33,582 bases of DNA from Nemertoderma westbladi. Its lineage: Eukaryota > Xenacoelomorpha > Nemertodermatida > Nemertodermatidae. Under the pieces are notes generated by a model, which saw only the letters and a program-made list of their open reading frames with translations, was not told where the DNA came from and made no database searches. The stretch's first letter is position 1. Each line of letters opens with the position of its first letter. Where the stretch lies: the NCBI GenBank assembly GCA_032718475.1, contig JAUCBJ010004733.1:1-33582 (forward strand). Direction: 5' to 3'. Positions 29,182 to 33,582 of the stretch are shown in pieces. The translations under genes and the position numbers were made by a program.

Positions 29182-29835
29182 ATGATAATGGAAGCTCGTA
29201 AGCGGAAGTCAACTTGTCCGCGAAAGATTCGAAGTAACAATATGACTAGTGGCGAAATCAACAGAATTAAATCAGATTTGTGCCGTGAGTTGTTAATTAG
29301 TGACACGTCAGATGAAATCGTTAATAATAACGATCTAGGCACTTCCACAGCTGTGGTATCAGCTAGTCTTGATGTTGACGGTGTCGAAGAGCGAGTAGAA
29401 GAATCATCAGACCTAGCTACGATTTCCGAGATACTAAGCATTGCTCATCCAACTGTCCACGGTCTAACTACAAAGCATATCACTACCAACTCTTCCTCCA
29501 CATCAAATTGCTCAGATGATGTGGAGATATTAAACTACGTACCCCATAGGAAGCTGCCCAGGGACCTGTCTGTAATTCCTTCAGACATGATTCATCAGTG
29601 GAAATCAGTGAGGCCTGTTACCGCGAAGTCTTTACTCTCCACTAAACCGGCGAGTTTCTATATGAAACAGTTCAAACTGATCACCCCGAAGGGAGGAAGT
29701 TCCGAGAGACAGTTGGTTGATAACGATAGAAAGACTTCGGCTCTGCTCAGTGAACATACAACTCCTGTGACGTCATTACCAGAAGATAGTGAAAGCTGTA
29801 ACGAGGAGAGTATTTCTAACAAATGTGTCGAACAG
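29182..29835 (+). CDS. Unidentified gene, exon 1 (218 codons), possible nuclear zinc-finger-type factor
   Basis: Open from ATG at 29,182 (second in-frame ATG at 29,188) to a strong donor CAG|GTGAGT at 29,836. The N-terminus reads MIMEARKRKSTCPRKIRSNN. A basic RKRKxxxPxxI phrase at the extreme N-terminus is like the NuRD-recruitment motif RRKQxxPxxI of SALL, FOG and BCL11 proteins, though divergent. The rest is Ser/Thr/Asp-rich and apparently disordered, with a more conserved-looking centre (YVPHRKLPRDLSVIPSD, then a SFYMKQFKLITPKGG segment). Balanced codon use and exact phase with the next exon support a real gene. No family can be named. Confidence 0.7.
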
Positions 29836-31136
29836 GTGAGTATTACATAATATATATTTATGGGCGCAAATATATGTGGCTGGCCACGAGAAAAGGGACC
29901 TTATGTCACTGGAGGTCGATTTTGAGTTATTAGACCTATGAGATGCAGAATTTTCCAGAGATTTTAACAAAAAAAACGGTGTCTCAATATCTATTTCTAA
30001 AAAGAAGTTATAGCGATTTATGTGAAGGTGAATCGGGTAGCAAATAAAATTTTATTAATAGCAGTTATAATAAGCGATTATTAAAAAAAATGGAAAATAT
30101 TAATAATATCATAGCAATTCTTACTATATAGTTAGGCAGCTCAATGTTATTCGGGTTTTTATACAACTTTTAACACTTTTAAACTATTAATATTGTTCAT
30201 AAACTATTTAAAAAAAAATTTTGCAAAATTTTAAAAAAAAATTTTGCAAAATTTTCAAAAAAACATTTAACCCAAAAAAATTTTTTTTTAATTTTAAATC
30301 TTTTCAAAAAGATAAATTTATTTTACAAAATTTAAAATTATTTGTATTTTGAATTCTTTATTGGGATTACAAAATTTAATTAAGAACTAACAAAGATAAA
30401 TTAAGAAAATGACAGCCATATTGCATTTAAAAAATAACTGTAGGCCTACAGTACCGGTACCTACATATTACAGTAGTAGAATTTATTTCAGTCCTAAATT
30501 CAGACATGAAAACCCTAAAACAGTGGGATGTAGAATACTGCAACATCTTATATTGCTTCCTGTAATTAGTTATTTCCTAGGTATATTGAATATCAGAACC
30601 AATTTGAATTTCCCTCATCGTTTTATACATTTCTAAATTGATAATCCAATTAAATTTGTTCAAAAATAGAGGGAAACTTTAAACGCGATTATCTCAGAAT
30701 CAGGTTTTGCGACATAAGGTCCCTTTTCTCGTGGCCAGCCACATATAGCTTCCAAAATTGATTTTCAATCATTTAAATAACACATTTAATAGCTTCCCGT
30801 TATTGTTATTGTTAATATGATTTTTAAATAGGCCTAAACTATGAACTGAGACGACTTTTAATTATTTTATATTCATTAATGATTTTATTAATTGCTATAG
30901 CTGTCTAGGATCATTATTGATAGTATACTGATCATTACACCAATTATTACTAAGGTATATTTATAAAATTTGAATTTCATATTATTTATCCACAGTAATC
31001 CTAACCTCAGAGAGTTGAATATTTTCTCAGTTTTGATAAAACGTCGGAAGGTTTACCCGGGCAGTGCTAGGGGCTTCTTAATTAATTTCGGTTCAATTTC
31101 AAATGACATTTCTTTATTCTATGAACATTTGTTCAG
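29836..31136 (+). other. Intron 1 of the unidentified gene (1,301 bp)
   Basis: GTGAGT donor, ATTTGTTCAG acceptor, phase 0. Most of it is a single inverted-repeat element (29,871-30,747). Confidence 0.75.
29871..30747. mobile_element. 877-bp element with perfect 37-bp terminal inverted repeats
   Basis: The left end (29,871-29,907) begins TATATGTGGCTGGCCACGAG and the right end (30,711-30,747) is its exact complement. The outermost bases are TATA at both sides, so a TA target duplication is plausible. The terminal repeat contains the palindrome GTGGCTGGCCAC (one mismatch). The inside is very AT-rich with long A and T runs (30,205-30,300) and no transposase, so it is non-autonomous. Identical ends suggest recent insertion. 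Confidence 0.85.
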
Positions 31137-31342
31137 GAAATGGAGGAATTGTTTGAAAAGAAATTACTTTCTGCGAGCTACGAACAGGCTGTGGAAGAGT
31201 CCAGGCTGGAACTGGAGTTGAATAGCGATATGTTCTACTTGGATAACGCGAATAAACAGTGTCAGCATTGCGACCTAACCATCGAACATACGCATGATAA
31301 TATCGATTTACAGGCGGACACAATGATAAGCGGAAATTACCG
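31137..31342 (+). CDS. Unidentified gene, exon 2 (acidic, with a CxxC)
   Basis: Continues the exon 1 frame in phase 0: EMEELFEKKLLSASYEQAVE, an acidic helical segment, then ANKQCQHCDLTIEHTHDN, a CxxC followed by HTH that could be half of a zinc-binding site. The most likely end is at 31,342, before GTTAGT. The last 28 bases of the exon and that donor are the repeat unit of the minisatellite that follows. If the donor is not used, the frame stops 23 bases further on (RLVHRRTE, stop 31,365). Downstream exons would be outside the window. Confidence 0.6.
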
Positions 31343-32782
31343 GTTAGTTCACAGAAGGACAGAATGATAAGCGGAAATTACCGGTTAGTTCACAGAAGGA
31401 CACAATGATAAGCGGAAATTATCGGTTAGTTCACAGAAGGACACAATGATAAGCGGAAATTATCGGTGAGTTCTCAGAAGGACACAATGATAGCGGAAAT
31501 TACCGGTTAGTTCACAGAAGGACACAATGATAGCGGAAATTACCGGTTAGTTCACAGAAGGACACAATGATAGCGGAAATTACCGGTTAGTTCACAGAAG
31601 GACACAATGATAGCGGAAATTACCGGTTAGTTCACAGAAGGACACAATGATAAGCGGAAATTATCGGTGAGTTCTCAGAAGGACACAAAGATATTCGGAA
31701 ATTATCGGTTAGTTCACAGAAGGACTCAAAGATATTCGGAAATTATCGGTTAGTTCACAGAAGGACACAATGATAAAGCGGAAATTATCGGTTAGTTCTC
31801 AGAAGGACACAATAGATATTCGGAAATTACCGGTTAGTTCACAGAAGGACACAATGATAAGCGGAAATTACCGATTGGTTCACAGAAGGACACAATGATA
31901 AGCGGAAATTATCGGTGAGTTCTCAGAAGGACACAAAGATATTCGGAAATTATCGGTTAGTTCACAGAAGGACTCATAGATATTCGGAAATTATCGGTTA
32001 GTTCACAGAAGGACACAATGATAAAGCGGAAATTATCGGTGAGTTCTCAGAAGGACACAATAGATATGTCGGAAATTACCGGTTAGTTCACAGAAGGACA
32101 CAATGATAAAGCGGAAATTATCGGTTAGTTCACAGAAGGACACAATGATAAGCGGAAATTATCGGTTAGTTCACAGAAGGACACAATGATAAGCGGAAAT
32201 TACCGGTTAGTTCACAGAAGGACACAATGATAGCGGAAATTATCGGTTAGTTCACAGAAGGACACAATGATAAGCGGAAATTATCGGTTAGTTCACAGAA
32301 GGACACAATGATAAGCGGAAATTACCGGTTAGTTCACAGAAGGACACAATGATAGCGGAAATTATCGGTTAGTTCACAGAAGGACACAATAGATATGCGG
32401 AAATTACCGGTTAGTTCACAGAAGGACACAATGATAAAGCGGAAATTATCGGTTAGTTCACAGAAGGACTCAAAGATATTCGGAAATTATCGGTTAGTTC
32501 ACAGAAGGACTCAATGATATGCGGAAATTATCGGTTAGTTCACAGAAGGACACAATGATAAAGCGGAAATTATCGGTGAGTTCTCAGAAGGACACAATGA
32601 TATGCGGAAATTATCGGTTAGTTCACAGAAGGACACAATGATAAAGCGGAAATTATCGGTTAATTCACTTGACACAATTGAAACGGAAATTATCGGTTAG
32701 TTAACAGAATGACACAATGAGATACGGAAATTACCGGTTAATTTACAGAAGGATACAATGAAAAACGGAAATTACCGGTTAG
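31315..32782 (+). repeat. Minisatellite of about 36 units, roughly 41 bp each
   Basis: Unit: GGACACAATGATAAGCGGAA then ATTACCGGTTAGTTCACAGAA. Length variants of 40-43 bp differ mainly at GATAGCGG, GATAAGCGG, GATAAAGCGG and AGATATTCGG. A subset has GGTGAGTTCTCAG in place of GGTTAGTTCACAG. Units become more divergent at the 3' end (32,660-32,782). The first unit overlaps the end of the upstream exon, so the array probably arose by tandem duplication of that exon-intron boundary. Confidence 0.97.
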
Positions 32783-33345
32783 GGTTAAAATCACTAAAAG
32801 TGGCCAAACTTAAAGATGGGATTTTCGTCAAAAAATTTTTCTTTCAAAACCTATAAACATATATATCATTCGAAAGCTCTTTTTAAGAAGAATTCGATGA
32901 GCACGTTGGTCAGCTATTAAAATTTATTTCACTAATTCTATTTGGGTTTTAAGTTTTTTTAGTTAGTTTAAGTTTTAATGCCATTTTCGCATAGTAATAG
33001 ATAGAGCCTGTAATGGGGACACATTACAGGGGTGGACATTTCCTGCTTATTCTTATTTCAATAAACTTCTACATATTTTATAATGTTTGGGCAAGTTGAT
33101 AAGCCCGCTAAATTTCCTTTTCAAAAATGTGAACCAATAAGACTTATACGTTTCTTGGGAATATTTTATTGGCATTTTAAGTGGCATTACGGAGGGGGGG
33201 GGGGGGGGGAGGTGGGTGGGGTGGGGGGTCATAGCAAGCGACACACCCCGCCTTCGTAACTGTGAACTACCGGTACCCCTACATGATTATACTAACATGC
33301 TATTGGCTGAAATTTGGACAGCGAACATGGGAAAGATAGTTCTTT
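32783..33345 (-). mobile_element. CACTAAAAGTG-ended DNA element, copy 2 (inverted, truncated)
   Basis: Begins TTAAAATCACTAAAAGTGGC immediately after the minisatellite and is colinear, in reverse complement, with 21,340-21,886. Shared phrases include CTATTTGGGTTTTAAGTT, the CATTACAGGGGTGGACATT block and TTGGCTGAAATTT. Similarity fades near 33,345, so the far end is missing. It contains a G16 run at 33,194-33,209. Confidence 0.7.
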
Positions 33346-33582
33346 CATATAATATCCAGGTGGAGAGCGCAAATGGAGCATTTGCGCCGTGCGAGTGCAT
33401 GGCCGACGGCGTTGGCCATGTGGTATTGTTCTAGAATGTTACATTATTATTAATCCCATGTAAAGTTAAAAGTTAAAGCCCATGTTGCTGATGGAAAATA
33501 ACAAATGCCACAAATTTTGTTAAGGTCAGTTTTGTTTATACTTGAAGTCTTACATATATAAGTATACATGGGCATAATATTC
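33346..33582. other. Unassigned sequence at the window edge
   Basis: Slightly GC-rich at 33,361-33,420 (GCCGTGCGAGTGCATGGCCG), then AT-rich. It may hold an exon of the second gene or repeat DNA; nothing is recognised. Confidence 0.35.

Noticed and set aside
31315-32782. Tandem array as a CRISPR or coding repeat protein
   Set aside because: Units of 40-43 bp are contiguous with no spacers, and the frame stops at the first unit boundary; it is a minisatellite.

Overview
The window looks like genomic DNA from an animal, probably a marine invertebrate. The evidence is GT-AG introns, AT-rich intergenic sequence, non-LTR retrotransposons, many short inverted-repeat elements, satellites, and a full-length p90 ribosomal S6 kinase gene that resembles its deuterostome relatives. 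No species can be named from sequence alone. The short palindromes ACCGGT and AGGCCT recur conspicuously in the noncoding DNA.

Layout. 1-1,880: decayed non-LTR retrotransposon (LINE, here family A). 3,600-7,245: a second, better preserved LINE of CR1/L2-like type, with the end of ORF1 and an uninterrupted 936-codon endonuclease/reverse transcriptase ORF2. 8,640-11,780: a self-nested foldback DNA transposon whose terminal repeats are built from 18-bp palindromes and which carries a captured 3' end of LINE family A. 12,221-16,953: RSK (RPS6KA family), three coding exons, 753 residues, with the catalytic and regulatory motifs checked all present. 17,000-29,100: no confident gene. This stretch holds several miniature inverted-repeat elements, homopolymer G and C tracts, a (CATA)n microsatellite, a Harbinger-type Myb-like pseudogene, long perfect palindromes, a 17-bp minisatellite and another copy of LINE family A. 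29,182-31,342: the first two exons of a second plus-strand gene of unknown identity, with a basic N-terminus resembling zinc-finger repressor proteins. It runs directly into a 1.47-kb minisatellite (31,315-32,782) whose roughly 41-bp unit copies the end of its exon 2 plus the 5' splice site.

Main discovery candidate: in RSK intron 2 (sense strand), a 182-bp element bounded by TTAA and perfect 25-bp terminal inverted repeats contains a complete-looking type I hammerhead ribozyme (16,093-16,154). The ribozyme is superimposed on tRNA-like A and B boxes and is followed by a T6 Pol III terminator. If active it would be both a small mobile Pol III ribozyme gene and a self-cleaving insert in the kinase pre-mRNA.

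Functionally the window is two host genes embedded in transposon-derived DNA. RSK is a Ser/Thr kinase downstream of ERK and PDK1. The second gene may be a nuclear factor, but this is weakly supported. All calls come from reading the sequence; no alignment, folding or database search was run.
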